NCBI RefSeq assembly: GCF_900142545.1
Contig: NZ_FRBF01000008.1
Coordinates: 98,384 to 162,383, forward strand
Direction: 5' to 3'
From: Fibrobacter sp. UWT2
Lineage (GTDB): Bacteria > Fibrobacterota > Fibrobacteria > Fibrobacterales > Fibrobacteraceae
Length of the DNA: 64,000 bases
The notes beneath the pieces were generated by a model that ran no database searches, was not told where the DNA came from, and saw nothing but the letters and a program-made list of their open reading frames with translations. Made by a program: the position numbers and the translations under genes. Below, piece after piece: positions 8,463 to 18,304 of the stretch (positions within the stretch are counted from its first letter, which is position 1; the number at the start of each line of letters is the position of its first letter).

Positions 8463-9450
8463 AATCGCACCTCACTTGACGGTCGCCTACAATGCGGATG
8501 TTCTGGGTATTCTTCTTGCAGTCGGGGCATGCCTTCTTGCAACGGGGTGCAAAGCGGCAACCCACGATCTTGTTCTTGAGGCTCGGAGGTGCACCTTCGA
8601 TAGCCACCGGATGACGGGTACGCTGGGAAGCTTCGGTAGAAAGCATAGCGCCCATCAGAGCCTGCGTATAGGGGTGACGCGGGTCCTTAACGACCTGGTC
8701 AGCCGTACCGTATTCCACGATTTCGCCGGCGTACATGATGGCGATATTGTCAGCCACGTGGTACAGGAGCGGAAGTTCGTGGGTAATGAAGATCATGGTA
8801 GAGAAGATGCCCTTGTCGAGCAAGTCAAAGATCATCTTGATCACTTCTTTCTGGGTAGAAACGTCCAGAGCGGAAGTCGGTTCGTCAGCGATCACCATCT
8901 GCGGGTTGAGCAAGGTGGAAATACCGATCACGGAACGCTGGCGTTCACCGGCGGTGAGCTGAATCGGATAAGAGTTCAGCACGCGCTTGGTGTCCATACC
9001 GAACAAGTCGAAACGTTCGCAAAGACGGTCGTAAATTTCCTTGCTGTCGAGCTTCTTGCCCGGCTGCTGGTGAGCAGCGATCACGTCGGCTGCGATGTCC
9101 TTGATTTTACGAACCGGGTTCAAGGCGTTGAATGCACCCTGCGGGATCATGGAAACCTGCTGGGCGAGCACGTTGGCGCGCACGTCTTCGAGCTTGCGGT
9201 GCATCAGGGATTCCATGTGGTCGCCCACGCGCACACGTACGTCACCCTTTTCAGGATAAAGCGGCGGAATGCACATGCCCATAAGGCCAGACACCAAGGT
9301 GGACTTACCACAACCAGATTCACCTGCGATACCGAGGATTTCACCCTTCTTCATGGAGAAGGACACATCCGTCACGGCATGAGTCTTGTCGCCGAAACGG
9401 CCAAGGTAATAGAGGCCGAGATTTTCTACTTCAAATACATTTTCAGACAT
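8452..9450 (-). CDS. ABC importer ATPase (OppD/DppD type)
   Basis: 332 residues. Walker A GESGCGKS (about 42-49), signature LTAGERQR (LTAGE instead of LSGGQ, a common variant in this family), Walker B MVIADEPTSALD and H-loop ITHE are all present. The C-terminal oligo_HPY extension has a four-Cys pattern (CRFAPRCKKACPDCKK), which in several relatives holds an Fe-S cluster or metal. It pairs with the OppF-type ATPase to power the two permeases, as in Opp/Dpp systems. Eleven bases separate it from the OppC-type permease gene. Confidence 0.93.
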   Translation of the reverse strand: MSENVFEVENLGLYYLGRFGDKTHAVTDVSFSMKKGEILGIAGESGCGKSTLVSGLMGMCIPPLYPEKGDVRVRVGDHMESLMHRKLEDVRANVLAQQVSMIPQGAFNALNPVRKIKDIAADVIAAHQQPGKKLDSKEIYDRLCERFDLFGMDTKRVLNSYPIQLTAGERQRSVIGISTLLNPQMVIADEPTSALDVSTQKEVIKMIFDLLDKGIFSTMIFITHELPLLYHVADNIAIMYAGEIVEYGTADQVVKDPRHPYTQALMGAMLSTEASQRTRHPVAIEGAPPSLKNKIVGCRFAPRCKKACPDCKKNTQNIRIVGDRQVRCDYAV

Positions 9451-9461
9451 TTCGTTACCTC

Positions 9462-10307
9462 TTATTTGCGCAGACGCGGGTTAAAGACGCCTTCCATAGA
9501 AGTATTGATGAGGTAAAGGGCAAACACCGTAAGGGTCACCACGAGGGTTGCCGGAATGAAGGCAATCCAGATGGAGTCGGCCAGAGCGCCGTTGTCCTTT
9601 GCCTGGTTCAAGATGATACCGAGGCTAGTCGTATCGACAGGGCCAAGGCCGATCATGGAGATAGAAGCTTCGGAAAGAATACCCGAACCCACCTGCATGA
9701 TGAACACCATGAACACGTAAGAGAGCAAGTACGGAAGCACATGCTTGATCACGATCGTGAGCGTGGATGCACCGTTGATGCGAGCGAGAGCGATGTGGTC
9801 GCGGCTACGCAGAGAAGATGCCTGGGCACGCACTGCACGAGCAGACCAGCTCCATGCGGTAAGACCGATGATGAGACCGATCAAGGTGAGGGAACGACCG
9901 TCCTTCACGGCAGAGCTGATGAGCACGAGGATCACGAACTGCGGAATCACGATGAAGAGGTTCGTGAACATGTTCAGAACTTCGTCAATCCATCCGCCGC
10001 GGAAACCGCCGAACAGACCGATAAGCACACCGATCGTGGTAGCGATGATACCGGCCACAAAGCCCACATAGAGAGAGCTGCGGAGACCAGCGATCAAGAG
10101 CGATACATAGTCACGGCCGAGGTGGTCAGTACCGAGCAAGTGTTCAGAAGAAGAACCTGCATACGGACCAGCGAGAATGTCACGGGCGTGAGTATCGACG
10201 CTGTAGAAGAGAGGTCCAAAAAGCGCGATCAGGAGCGTGAGCACGAAGATCGAGATACCGATGACGAACATCGGGGACTTGAGAAGGTTTCTTAAGAGTT
10301 TCAACAT
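9462..10307 (-). CDS. ABC importer permease (OppC/DppC type)
   Basis: 281 residues with about six membrane segments, the first being MFVIGISIFVLTLLIALFGP. LLGTDHLGRDYVSLLIAGLRSS is the strongly conserved OppC-family motif, and the EAA loop that docks the ATPase reads SLRSRDHIALARINGAS. It forms the transmembrane pore together with the OppB-type permease. Two bases separate it from the end of that gene, so translation is likely coupled. Length and motifs are normal. Confidence 0.94.
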   Translation of the reverse strand: MLKLLRNLLKSPMFVIGISIFVLTLLIALFGPLFYSVDTHARDILAGPYAGSSSEHLLGTDHLGRDYVSLLIAGLRSSLYVGFVAGIIATTIGVLIGLFGGFRGGWIDEVLNMFTNLFIVIPQFVILVLISSAVKDGRSLTLIGLIIGLTAWSWSARAVRAQASSLRSRDHIALARINGASTLTIVIKHVLPYLLSYVFMVFIMQVGSGILSEASISMIGLGPVDTTSLGIILNQAKDNGALADSIWIAFIPATLVVTLTVFALYLINTSMEGVFNPRLRK

Positions 10308-10309
10308 AA

Positions 10310-11686
10310 TTACTTACCTCCCATTTGGAGACCGGCCTTCACGCGCGGATCGAACACGGCGATGAGCACGTCAACGGCGTAGTTGGCGACGAGCACGCAG
10401 GTCGAAATCATGAGGGTACAACCCTGAATCGTTGCGTAGTCGTTCTTCTGGATGGCGTTGAGCATTGCCATACCGAGGCCCGGATAAGAGAAGATCATTT
10501 CGGTAATGAGTGCGCCACCCACCATGGCACCGAGGCTCTGGGCAAGACCGGTGAGCTGCGGGAGCATTGCGTTACGGAACACGTAGCTGATGATCTTGCC
10601 TTCGCGAAGACCGAGCCACTTGGCGTACTTCATGTAGTCAGTACCGAGTTCATAAATCGACATGGAGCGCATACCCGTTGCCTGACCCGAAAGAAGAATC
10701 GGGAAGCAGCTGAAGAACGGGAGGATGTAGTACCAAGCGACGCTCTTGATGCAGGTCCAGGAGAAGGTGAGTTCCGGGATGTCGGAACTGTAAGCACCCA
10801 TGGCCGGGAACCAGCCGAGCGTAATGGAGAACATTGCCACCAGGAGCATACCGAACACGAAGTATGGCACACCGTTCAGGAACATGGCGCAGGGGAAGAA
10901 CACCTTGTCGAAGATGCCACGCTTGTAAGCAGCGAAGGCACCGAGCAAGTTACCAATGATCCAGCCGAGCAAAATGGTCGGAGCCTGGATGAGGAGCGTC
11001 CACGGGAGGGACTTCTTGATCACGTTGGTCACCGGTTCGTTGTTCTGGTAAGAGAGACCGAGGTCACCCTTGAACACGTTGGCAATGTAACGGAGGAACT
11101 GGGAGAATGCGGAAGAAAGCTTCGGGTCGGTCTTGAGGACGACTTCGTCAACCATCACGGTGTCCTGGCGTTCGGCCTGAACCTGTTCCATCACGGCAAC
11201 CTGTTCGACCTTAGCGACTTTCTTCTTGCCCTTCTTTTCCATGACCGGCTTACCCTTGGCATCGAGAACCGGCTTTTCTTCGAAGACCGGCTTGCCTTCG
11301 GCGTCAACCTTCTGGCGTTCCACCATCTTCGGGGTACCGTCTTCGTTGACTTCCTTCACGGTCACGAGTACCGGATTGCCAGCGTCGTCGAGCTTGGCGA
11401 CCTTGCGGGTAACCATCTGACCATTTTCGTCGACTTCCGGTTCATAAATCACGTTGCCCTGATCGTCGAGTTCGGCCATACCGAAGGACACCAGGAGTTC
11501 GGCTTTCTTCTTCTGAGCTTCAGTCGGAGAAAGACCCTTACCGGCCTGACCCATGATAATGTCGACCGGGTTATTATCGCCAAGACGCGGCAAGGCGAAG
11601 TTCAATGCCACTGCAAAAACGAAGGTCAGGAGATACCAGAACCCCTTCTGCAGGACATAGCGTAGCATAGGATATTGTTTAAGCAT
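10310..11686 (-). CDS. ABC importer permease (OppB/DppB type) with a 120-residue repeat insertion
   Basis: 458 residues, well over the usual 310-340. The ends are typical: N-terminal membrane segment with NFALPRLGDNNPVDII, then after residue 190 FLRYIANVFKGDLGLSY, the permease core, the EAA loop (ELGTDYMKYAKWLGL) and ALITEMIFSYPGLG. Residues about 71-190 are an extra periplasmic block with six DxxGxP-like turns whose glycines lie at 77, 89, 103, 117, 131 and 145, a nearly strict 14-residue period, followed by a Lys-rich and a Glu/Val-rich stretch. No frameshift is needed, so the insertion is part of the protein. It may contact the binding protein or the cell wall; this is inference. Confidence 0.92.
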   Translation of the reverse strand: MLKQYPMLRYVLQKGFWYLLTFVFAVALNFALPRLGDNNPVDIIMGQAGKGLSPTEAQKKKAELLVSFGMAELDDQGNVIYEPEVDENGQMVTRKVAKLDDAGNPVLVTVKEVNEDGTPKMVERQKVDAEGKPVFEEKPVLDAKGKPVMEKKGKKKVAKVEQVAVMEQVQAERQDTVMVDEVVLKTDPKLSSAFSQFLRYIANVFKGDLGLSYQNNEPVTNVIKKSLPWTLLIQAPTILLGWIIGNLLGAFAAYKRGIFDKVFFPCAMFLNGVPYFVFGMLLVAMFSITLGWFPAMGAYSSDIPELTFSWTCIKSVAWYYILPFFSCFPILLSGQATGMRSMSIYELGTDYMKYAKWLGLREGKIISYVFRNAMLPQLTGLAQSLGAMVGGALITEMIFSYPGLGMAMLNAIQKNDYATIQGCTLMISTCVLVANYAVDVLIAVFDPRVKAGLQMGGK

Positions 11687-11703
11687 TTGTATTCCTTTAA
11701 CCT

Positions 11704-13527
11704 TTATTTAGCAAGCTTTAAGTTCCAGAGGATCTTGGTGCCCGAAGCCACCCACGGTAGCTGAGCCGGAGCGTACGGGTTTTCGGCGGTGGGCCAGTTC
11801 GTCCACACGCGATCGCTGAATTCGTAGAACTGTTCAGGCAGGTAAACCAGCGGAATAGAGGGCTGGTCTTCCATGAAGATCTTGTTGAGTTCGCGGTAAG
11901 CCTTTGCGATTTCCACGGAGTCCGTCATCAGAGGGATAGCGGAAAGGAGCTGGTCCACTTCGGGGCGGAAGCCTTCGGTACCCGGCTGGTTGTAACGGCC
12001 GATGTTCACGCCGGCCCAAGCGCCGAGCGGCTGCCAGTCGCGGCTTGCCATGATTTCGTTGAAGCGGCTCCACGGAAGAGACGGGGTAACGTCAGCAACC
12101 GGCTTGTGCATCACGAGGTCAAAGTTGCCAAGACCCATAGCCGGCCAGTAAGAACCGCCGTCCACGAAGCCTTCGCGAATATCGATACCGGCCTTGCGCA
12201 TACCTTCGACAGCGATAGTCACCATGGCTTCCCAGTCAGTCCAGCCGTTCGGGCTAGTGATGTAGAGAGTCGGGAGACGCTCGCCCTTGGCATTTTCCAT
12301 GTGGTCCAGGGTGCCGTCGTCGTTGAACACGGACTTGAAGCCAGCTTCGGAAAGAATCTGCTTCACGGCGGCGAGGCGTTCGGCTTCGTCGCTGATGCCG
12401 AGGTTCACGCCATACTTGTCGAGGTCTTCGTCGACAATGTACTTGCCTTCGAGGTCCGTCGGCATGATGAGGCCGGCCTTCAGGGTAGAGGTGTAGTTAG
12501 ATACAGCGAACTGACGCAGAGCGTTGTAGTCGATAGCCGTAGCGAGGGCGCGACGGAAACGCTTGTCGTTCAGAGGTTCCTTAAGGGTGTTGATCACGAG
12601 CATCGGCATTGCACCCGGGCGGAAATAAGGCGGTTCGTTCCACCAGGTGTGGACGCCGGCCGAAGCCTTACGGGCAATACGCGGAATGAAGCTCTGGGAG
12701 GCATCGAGGTTGCCTTCACGCATAGCAATCGTGTTGTGTTCGTTGTTCTTGTAAATCGGGTGAACAATGAACTTCGGAGCCGGGAGCTGACCGTCGTGGA
12801 GGGCGGCGTTGCCCCAGTAGTCGTCGCGGCGTTCAAGAATAATCTTGTTCGGGTCGGCGCTACGCAGGTTATACGGACCGGAAACGACCGGGTTCTGATC
12901 CATCGGGAGCTTCTTCGTTTCGTCGAGGCCCTTTTCCTTGATCAGCGGTTCAAACACGTGAGACGGAGCGATACGCGTTGCCTGCAACATGTCGCGCACG
13001 GTCAACGGGTTGTTACGCTTGTCTTTTGCAACCATGAACGAAAGGCGTTCGAATGCACCTTCTTCGCCCTTCTTCAGGGTGTCGATATGGATTGCAGAAA
13101 TCTGTTCGGTAGAGTTGATGGAGCCACGCAGGAACATGAAGGTCACGTCCACGGAGGTCACCGGCTTGCCATCGCTCCACTTGGCGGCGGGGTTCAGGTC
13201 CACAACGATAGAGTCGTTATTGGAGAGTTCCTCGACCAAGGTACCCAGAAGGGGTTCGATCTTACCGTTCAAGGAGTTGTACGTGATGAGCGGTTCGTAC
13301 ATCAGGTTGAAACGTCCGCCCACCGGCCAGGAAGCCATCCAGCTTTCGGCAAGCGGGTTAAAGGAACCCGGAGCGTCGTTCTGCTGGCCCGACAAGTACA
13401 GCGTCTGTTGACGGGGAAGCGCTCCACCCAGATCACCTTCCGAAGAAGCGTCGCCGCAACCCGAAAGGAGTGCACCGGATGCCGAGAGCGCGAGCGCCGT
13501 CCTGGCAATCGATTTAAGTCCAATCAT
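11704..13527 (-). CDS. Solute-binding lipoprotein, family 5 (SBP_bac_5)
   Basis: 607 residues; first gene of the importer operon. The N-terminus is a lipoprotein signal with lipobox LLSGC (Cys about residue 24). The mature part has the type C binding-protein pattern: YEPLITYN, AKWSDGKPVTSVDVTFMF, YNLRSADPNKIILERRDDYWG and FRRALATAIDYNALR. Family members bind peptides, nickel or oligosaccharides, and some homologues in cellulolytic bacteria bind cello-oligosaccharides; the many Trp residues and the cellulase-rich neighbourhood make a sugar ligand plausible, but this is inferred. GAGG lies upstream of the ATG. It is divergent from the sulfhydrylase gene across a 377-bp region. Confidence 0.92.
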   Translation of the reverse strand: MIGLKSIARTALALSASGALLSGCGDASSEGDLGGALPRQQTLYLSGQQNDAPGSFNPLAESWMASWPVGGRFNLMYEPLITYNSLNGKIEPLLGTLVEELSNNDSIVVDLNPAAKWSDGKPVTSVDVTFMFLRGSINSTEQISAIHIDTLKKGEEGAFERLSFMVAKDKRNNPLTVRDMLQATRIAPSHVFEPLIKEKGLDETKKLPMDQNPVVSGPYNLRSADPNKIILERRDDYWGNAALHDGQLPAPKFIVHPIYKNNEHNTIAMREGNLDASQSFIPRIARKASAGVHTWWNEPPYFRPGAMPMLVINTLKEPLNDKRFRRALATAIDYNALRQFAVSNYTSTLKAGLIMPTDLEGKYIVDEDLDKYGVNLGISDEAERLAAVKQILSEAGFKSVFNDDGTLDHMENAKGERLPTLYITSPNGWTDWEAMVTIAVEGMRKAGIDIREGFVDGGSYWPAMGLGNFDLVMHKPVADVTPSLPWSRFNEIMASRDWQPLGAWAGVNIGRYNQPGTEGFRPEVDQLLSAIPLMTDSVEIAKAYRELNKIFMEDQPSIPLVYLPEQFYEFSDRVWTNWPTAENPYAPAQLPWVASGTKILWNLKLAK

Positions 13528-13904
13528 GTGTGTCCTCTTTTTATAGCTAAAAAAAGCTTAGTGTGAAAAAATTCAATCGTAATATAGATTTAAAAAAAAT
13601 GATTGTTCTGAGCTTTTCAGAAAATAGTGTTTACAAATCGCGATAGGTCATAGGATTAGCGAACGAATGATTACAGAAATTTACAGACAAAGCGTTTACT
13701 TTGTCTACACTGGAGAAAAACGCCTCCAAAAAAGAGTTATAGTTTTTATCTATAGATAGATATCGGAATTATATATGCGGGTATTTGCATAAACGCATTG
13801 CCAAGTGATAGCGTTTTTCTATATTTAACTATATATAAAATATGTTAGTCGTCGTAAAATAGGCTGCTATCTATATTTAAAAGAGTTTTTAACAAGAGGC
13901 TAAA
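13528..13904. promoter_or_regulatory. A+T-rich divergent regulatory region between importer operon and metY
   Basis: No gene is visible. The region holds four copies of a GCGTTT hexamer in two orientations (13692-13697 +, 13718-13723 -, 13791-13796 -, 13811-13816 +), a small TTCTGA/TCAGAA hairpin near 13605-13621, and two TATATTT boxes (13820-13826 and 13872-13878). The second box, with AAGAGG before the ATG, best explains metY expression with a 20-nt leader. No SAM riboswitch core is recognisable. The hexamers could be operator half-sites; that is inference. Confidence 0.45.
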
Positions 13905-15182
13905 ATGTCTAAAATCGAAACCTTATGCATCCAGGGCGGTTGGCAGCCGAAAAACGGCGAACCGCGCGTGCTCCCCATCTACCAGAGCACCACTTTCAAG
14001 TACGAAACCACCAACGATATGGCCGACTTGTTCGACCTGAAGGCTTCGGGCTACTTCTATACCCGTCTGCAGAACCCGACCAACGACGCTGTCGCTAATA
14101 AGATTGCCGCTCTCGAAGGCGGTGTCGCAGCCATGCTCACAAGCTCCGGTCAGGCTGCCAACTTCTACGCCGTCTTCAATATCTGCGAATCCGGCGACCA
14201 CTTTATCAGCACTTCCGCTATTTACGGCGGTACGAGCAACCTCTTCAGCGTTACCATGAAGAAGCTCGGTATCGAATGCACGTTCGTGGACCAGGATGCC
14301 AGCGACGAAGAAATCGAAAAGGCTTTCCGCCCGAACACCAAGTGCGTTTTCGGCGAAACCGTAGCAAACCCGGCTGGTAAGGTGCTTGACCTCAAGCGCT
14401 TTGCTGACCTTGCTCACAAGCACGGTGTTCCGATGATTGTCGACAACACCTTCCCGACCCCGATTCTCTGCCGTCCGATCGAATTTGGCGTGGACATCGT
14501 GACGCATTCTACCACTAAGTACATGGACGGCCACGCTATGGCAGTCGGTGGTTGCATTGTGGATAGCGGCAACTTCGACTGGGAAGCAAACCACGACCGT
14601 TTCAAGGGCCTTACCGAACCGGATCCGAGCTATCACGGTCTCGCTTACACGAAGGCTTTCGGCAAGGGTGCTTTCATTACGAAGGCTACCGCTCAGCTCA
14701 TGCGCGATTTTGGCTCCATTCAGTCGCCGCAGAACGCTTTCCTCCTGAACGTGGGTCTTGAAACCTTGCACCTCCGCATGCCGCGCCACTGCGAAAACGC
14801 TCTCGCTTGCGCCAAGTTCCTCAAGAATCACCCGAAGGTTGCTTGGGTTAACTACGCTGGCCTCGAAGGCGACAAGTACTACGAACTTGCCCAGAAGCAG
14901 TTCAAGGGTGGCCTCCCGTGCGGCGTGCTTACGTTCGGCATCAAGGGTGGTCGTGAAAAGTCTATCCAGTTCATGGATAGCCTCAAGATGATTTGCATCG
15001 TGACTCACGTGGCTGACGCTCGTAGCTGCGTGCTGCATCCGGCAAGCCACACTCACCGTCAGCTTAGCGATGAACAGTTGATTGAAGCTGGTGTTGCACC
15101 TGATTTGATCCGTTTCAGCGTCGGTATCGAAAATGTTGAAGACATTATTGCCGACCTCACGCAGGCTCTCGACAAAGTGTAA
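13905..15182 (+). CDS. metY: O-acetylhomoserine sulfhydrylase (aminocarboxypropyltransferase)
   Basis: A 425-residue PLP enzyme of the Cys/Met metabolism family, making homocysteine from O-acetylhomoserine and sulfide in the cytoplasm. The sequence shows YTRLQNPTNDAVANKIAALEGG, the PLP-ring contact region SGQAANFY, FGETVANPAG, VDNTFPTPILCRP and the Schiff-base lysine in THSTTKYMDGH, plus the long insertion with GLAYTKAFGKGAF that distinguishes MetY from cystathionine gamma-synthase. Length fits MetY (about 425-430). It is monocistronic, with its own promoter and a strong terminator. With the Cys-leader operon near 62 kb, this window holds two separate sulfur-assimilation units. Confidence 0.93.
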   Translation: MSKIETLCIQGGWQPKNGEPRVLPIYQSTTFKYETTNDMADLFDLKASGYFYTRLQNPTNDAVANKIAALEGGVAAMLTSSGQAANFYAVFNICESGDHFISTSAIYGGTSNLFSVTMKKLGIECTFVDQDASDEEIEKAFRPNTKCVFGETVANPAGKVLDLKRFADLAHKHGVPMIVDNTFPTPILCRPIEFGVDIVTHSTTKYMDGHAMAVGGCIVDSGNFDWEANHDRFKGLTEPDPSYHGLAYTKAFGKGAFITKATAQLMRDFGSIQSPQNAFLLNVGLETLHLRMPRHCENALACAKFLKNHPKVAWVNYAGLEGDKYYELAQKQFKGGLPCGVLTFGIKGGREKSIQFMDSLKMICIVTHVADARSCVLHPASHTHRQLSDEQLIEAGVAPDLIRFSVGIENVEDIIADLTQALDKV

Positions 15183-15198
15183 TTGCTGATTTTAGCGA

Positions 15199-15235
15199 AA
15201 AAAGTCCCTAGCGATGCCGGGGACTTTTTGTTTTT
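15199..15235 (+). terminator. Intrinsic terminator after metY
   Basis: AAAGTCCC pairs with GGGGACTTT around TAGCGATGCC, followed by TTTTTGTTTTTATTTT. Confidence 0.85.
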
Positions 15236-15377
15236 ATTTTGTGGATTTATTATAAAATAACGATTTTTGAGCGATATTCCGCAATTTGTGTTTTATGTGT
15301 AATTAGCGTGCAAATTTAATTTGTGCGAAAATGGGAAAAAGACTCGAATAAAAACCGAACAAAGTGTAAGTTTTTTG

Positions 15378-15616
15378 TATAAAATAAATTGGGAGGTACC
15401 CCTTGTCAAGGGGTACCCTTTATTGTAACTTTGTTTACAAAGAGAGTTTTGAGGGTTAGGAGTCCATCAAACACCTCGGGGGGTCCTGCTACGCAAGTGG
15501 TGGGGCCTCCTTTTTGCTTTAATAAGGCTTGAAAAAGGCCCTTTTGGGGTTTGTGTTCGTGTAAAGGGTGTGTAAGAAATTCTATCTTTACCTCCGAAAA
15601 TTTAAGGACATAAATA
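15378..15616 (+). promoter_or_regulatory. Long structured 5' leader of leuS
   Basis: A TATAAA box at 15378 would start a leader of about 225 nt. It opens with a perfect hairpin (arms 15395-15404 and 15408-15417, GGTACCCCTT/AAGGGGTACC, 3-nt loop), then a small CTTTG/CAAAG hairpin, then an AGGAG...CTCCT pairing (about 15460-15512) that ends in TTTTTG and could act as an attenuator. AAGGA precedes the leuS ATG by 9 nt. No Leu-rich leader peptide and no convincing T-box core were found, so the signal sensed, if any, is unknown. Confidence 0.45.
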
Positions 15617-18304
15617 ATGGCTAAGTATAATCCGCAAGAAATTGAAACCAAGTGGCAGGCTTATTGGGCTGAACATCAGACCTTCAAGACTGGCACTGAC
15701 AAGTCTAAGCCCAAGTTCTACTGCCTGGACATGTTCCCGTATCCTAGTGGCGCTGGCCTCCATGTGGGTCACCCCGAAGGTTACACCGCAACGGATATCA
15801 TTTGCCGCTACAAGCGCTCCAAGGGTTTCAACGTCTTGCACCCCATGGGTTGGGATGCTTTCGGCCTCCCCGCTGAACAGTATGCAATTCAGACCGGAAC
15901 ACACCCGGCAATCACCACCAAGAAAAACTGCGACAATTTCCGCCGTCAGATCCAGCGCCTTGGTCTTTCTTACGACTGGGAAAAGGAAGTGAACACCACT
16001 GACCCGAAGTATTACAAGTGGACCCAGTGGATCTTCAAGCGCCTTTATGGCACCTGGTTCGATGACGAACAGCAGAAGGGCCGCCCCATCGAAGAACTGC
16101 CCATCCCCGCCGAAGTGGAAAAGGAAGGCACCAAGGCCGTTCGCCTTTACAAGGATTCCAAGCGCCTTGCTTATTACGCCGACGCTCAGGTCTGGTGGTG
16201 CAAGCACTGCAAGATTGTTTGCGCTAACGAAGAAGTTCTGAATGACGGTTCTCATGAAAAGTGCGGCACCAAGGAAGTGGAACGCCGTAACCTGAAGCAG
16301 TGGCTCATGCGCATCCCGCATTATGGCGACCGCTTGCTGAAGGGCCTCGATAAGCTGGATTGGCCCCAGGGCGTGAAGGACATGCAGAAGAACTGGATCG
16401 GCAAGAGCCAGGGTGCAGAAGTGGATTTTGCCATCGCTGATGCAAACGGCAAGCCCACCGAAAACAAGCTCCGCGTTTATACCACCCGTTGCGACACCCT
16501 GTTTGGTGCAACCTACATGGTGGTGGCTCCTGAACACAAGCTGGTTCCGACCCTCACTACCCCGGAACAGAAGGAAGCTGTGGAAGCCTACGTTCACGCT
16601 GCCGCCCTCAAGAGCGATCTGGACCGTACCGAACTCGCCAAGGAAAAGACCGGCGTGTTCTCTGGCTCCTACGCCATCAACCCGCTGACCGGCACCAAGA
16701 TTCCGGTTTGGGTGGCTGACTACGTTTTGACTGGCTACGGCACCGGCGCTATCATGGCTGTGCCCGCCCACGATACCCGCGACTTCGAATTCGCAAAGAA
16801 GTTCAACCTGCCTGTTATCTGCATCATGGAACCGGACGCATCCTGCCCGGAAGACGTGAAGCCCCAGGTTCTCGCTGGCGAAGCATGCTGGGCTGCCGAC
16901 GGCACCTACATCAATAGCCAGAACGACACCCTTTGCCTCAACGGCCTCAACAAGGAAGCTGGCAAGGCTAAGGTGATCGAATGGCTCGAAGCCAACAAGA
17001 TCGGTAAGGCTACCGTGAACTACAAGCTCCGCGACTGGCTCTTCAGCCGTCAGCGCTACTGGGGTGAACCGTTCCCCATCATCCACTGGGAAGATGGCGA
17101 AATCTCTACCGTCGACGATGCAGAACTCCCCGTGCAGCTGCCGGACCTGCAGGACTACAAGCCGGGTGACGGCGGTCAGTCTCCGCTGGCCAACGCAACC
17201 GAATGGCTCAACGTTGTAGACAAGAACGGCCGCAAGGGCGTTCGCGAAACCAACACCATGCCGCAGTGGGCTGGTTCCTGCTGGTACTACCTCCGCTATA
17301 TTGACGCTTGCAACGGCGACGCATTCCTGGCCAAGGAACTTGAAAAGTACTGGATGCCCGTTGACCTGTATGTGGGCGGTGCAGAACACGCTGTGCTCCA
17401 CTTGCTGTACAGCCGTTTCTGGCACAAGGTCCTCTTCGACCTGGGCCTCGTCTCTACCGACGAACCCTTCCAGAAGCTCTTTAACCAGGGCATGATTCTT
17501 GCCTTCGCTTACGAAGACGCAGCCGGCTCCAAGGTTCCCACCGACGAAGTGGAAGAAAAGAACGGCAAGTTCTTCAAGAAGGGTACCGACATCGAACTGA
17601 AGCAGATTGTTGCCAAGATGAGTAAGTCCCTGAAGAACGTTGTGAACCCGGACGACGTGGTTCGTGACTACGGTGCAGACAGCCTTCGTTTGTACGAAAT
17701 GTTCATGGGTCCTCTGGATGCCGTGAAGCCTTGGCAGACCAAGGGCATCGAAGGTATGAACCGCTTCCTGGGCCGCGCATGGCGTTCTGTGGTAGGCGAC
17801 GACGATGCAGCTCCCGTCTTCGTTGACGAAGCCGCTCCGGAAGAAATCCAGAAGATTATGCACCAGTCCATCATCAAGGTGACCAGCGACATTGAAAACA
17901 TGAGCTTCAATACCGCTATCAGCCAGCTGATGATCTTCAACAACGAAATGATGAAGATGGACAAGCGCTACCGCGAACCTTGCGAAACCTTCGTAAAGCT
18001 CCTGCAGCCCTTTGCACCCCACATCGCCGAAGAAATGTGGAGCATCCTGGGTCATGAAGGTTCCCTCACCAACGTGGCTTGGCCTGAAGCTGACGCAAGC
18101 AAGGCTGTGGAAAACACCGTCGAAGTCGTGTTCCAGGTGAACGGCAAGCTCCGCGCCAAGGCAAATGTCGCCAAGGACATGGACAAGGCTGCTCTCGAAG
18201 CCCTCGCCATGGCTAACGAACGCGTTCAAGAGTTTACTGCTGGCAAGACTGTGGTTAAGGTTATCGCCGTGCCGGGTAAGCTGGTGAATATTGTGGTGAA
18301 GTAA
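15617..18304 (+). CDS. leuS: Leucyl-tRNA synthetase
   Basis: An 895-residue class I synthetase that charges tRNA-Leu. N-terminal catalytic motifs are [23 protein letters not shown] (HVGH at 49-52, the HIGH motif), a zinc-like Cys cluster CKHCKIVC, the CP1 editing domain ([34 protein letters not shown]), [17 protein letters not shown], and KMSKS at residues 667-671, then the anticodon-binding and C-terminal domains. It is full length and apparently functional. Its last 1,234 bases, from codon 486 onward, recur without indels at 29033-30266. This places the copy boundary exactly where an A+T-rich island begins downstream. Confidence 0.97.
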   Translation: MAKYNPQEIETKWQAYWAEHQTFKTGTDKSKPKFYCLDMFPYPSGAGLHVGHPEGYTATDIICRYKRSKGFNVLHPMGWDAFGLPAEQYAIQTGTHPAITTKKNCDNFRRQIQRLGLSYDWEKEVNTTDPKYYKWTQWIFKRLYGTWFDDEQQKGRPIEELPIPAEVEKEGTKAVRLYKDSKRLAYYADAQVWWCKHCKIVCANEEVLNDGSHEKCGTKEVERRNLKQWLMRIPHYGDRLLKGLDKLDWPQGVKDMQKNWIGKSQGAEVDFAIADANGKPTENKLRVYTTRCDTLFGATYMVVAPEHKLVPTLTTPEQKEAVEAYVHAAALKSDLDRTELAKEKTGVFSGSYAINPLTGTKIPVWVADYVLTGYGTGAIMAVPAHDTRDFEFAKKFNLPVICIMEPDASCPEDVKPQVLAGEACWAADGTYINSQNDTLCLNGLNKEAGKAKVIEWLEANKIGKATVNYKLRDWLFSRQRYWGEPFPIIHWEDGEISTVDDAELPVQLPDLQDYKPGDGGQSPLANATEWLNVVDKNGRKGVRETNTMPQWAGSCWYYLRYIDACNGDAFLAKELEKYWMPVDLYVGGAEHAVLHLLYSRFWHKVLFDLGLVSTDEPFQKLFNQGMILAFAYEDAAGSKVPTDEVEEKNGKFFKKGTDIELKQIVAKMSKSLKNVVNPDDVVRDYGADSLRLYEMFMGPLDAVKPWQTKGIEGMNRFLGRAWRSVVGDDDAAPVFVDEAAPEEIQKIMHQSIIKVTSDIENMSFNTAISQLMIFNNEMMKMDKRYREPCETFVKLLQPFAPHIAEEMWSILGHEGSLTNVAWPEADASKAVENTVEVVFQVNGKLRAKANVAKDMDKAALEALAMANERVQEFTAGKTVVKVIAVPGKLVNIVVK

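Noticed and set aside
13560..13900. SAM riboswitch before metY
   Set aside because: None of the conserved SAM-I core or helices is present; the region is A+T-rich with small hairpins only.
15460..15515. T-box riboswitch before leuS
   Set aside because: No AGGGTGGNACCGCG core and no specifier loop; T-boxes are not known to be common in this phylum.
15602..18229. Long minus-strand open frame (875 codons) opposite leuS
   Set aside because: It is the shadow of a high-G+C3 coding frame; composition (His/Val/Phe-rich) and lack of a Shine-Dalgarno mark it as non-coding. The same holds for long antisense frames opposite pgi, metY, the importer genes and the 54.9-kb protein.
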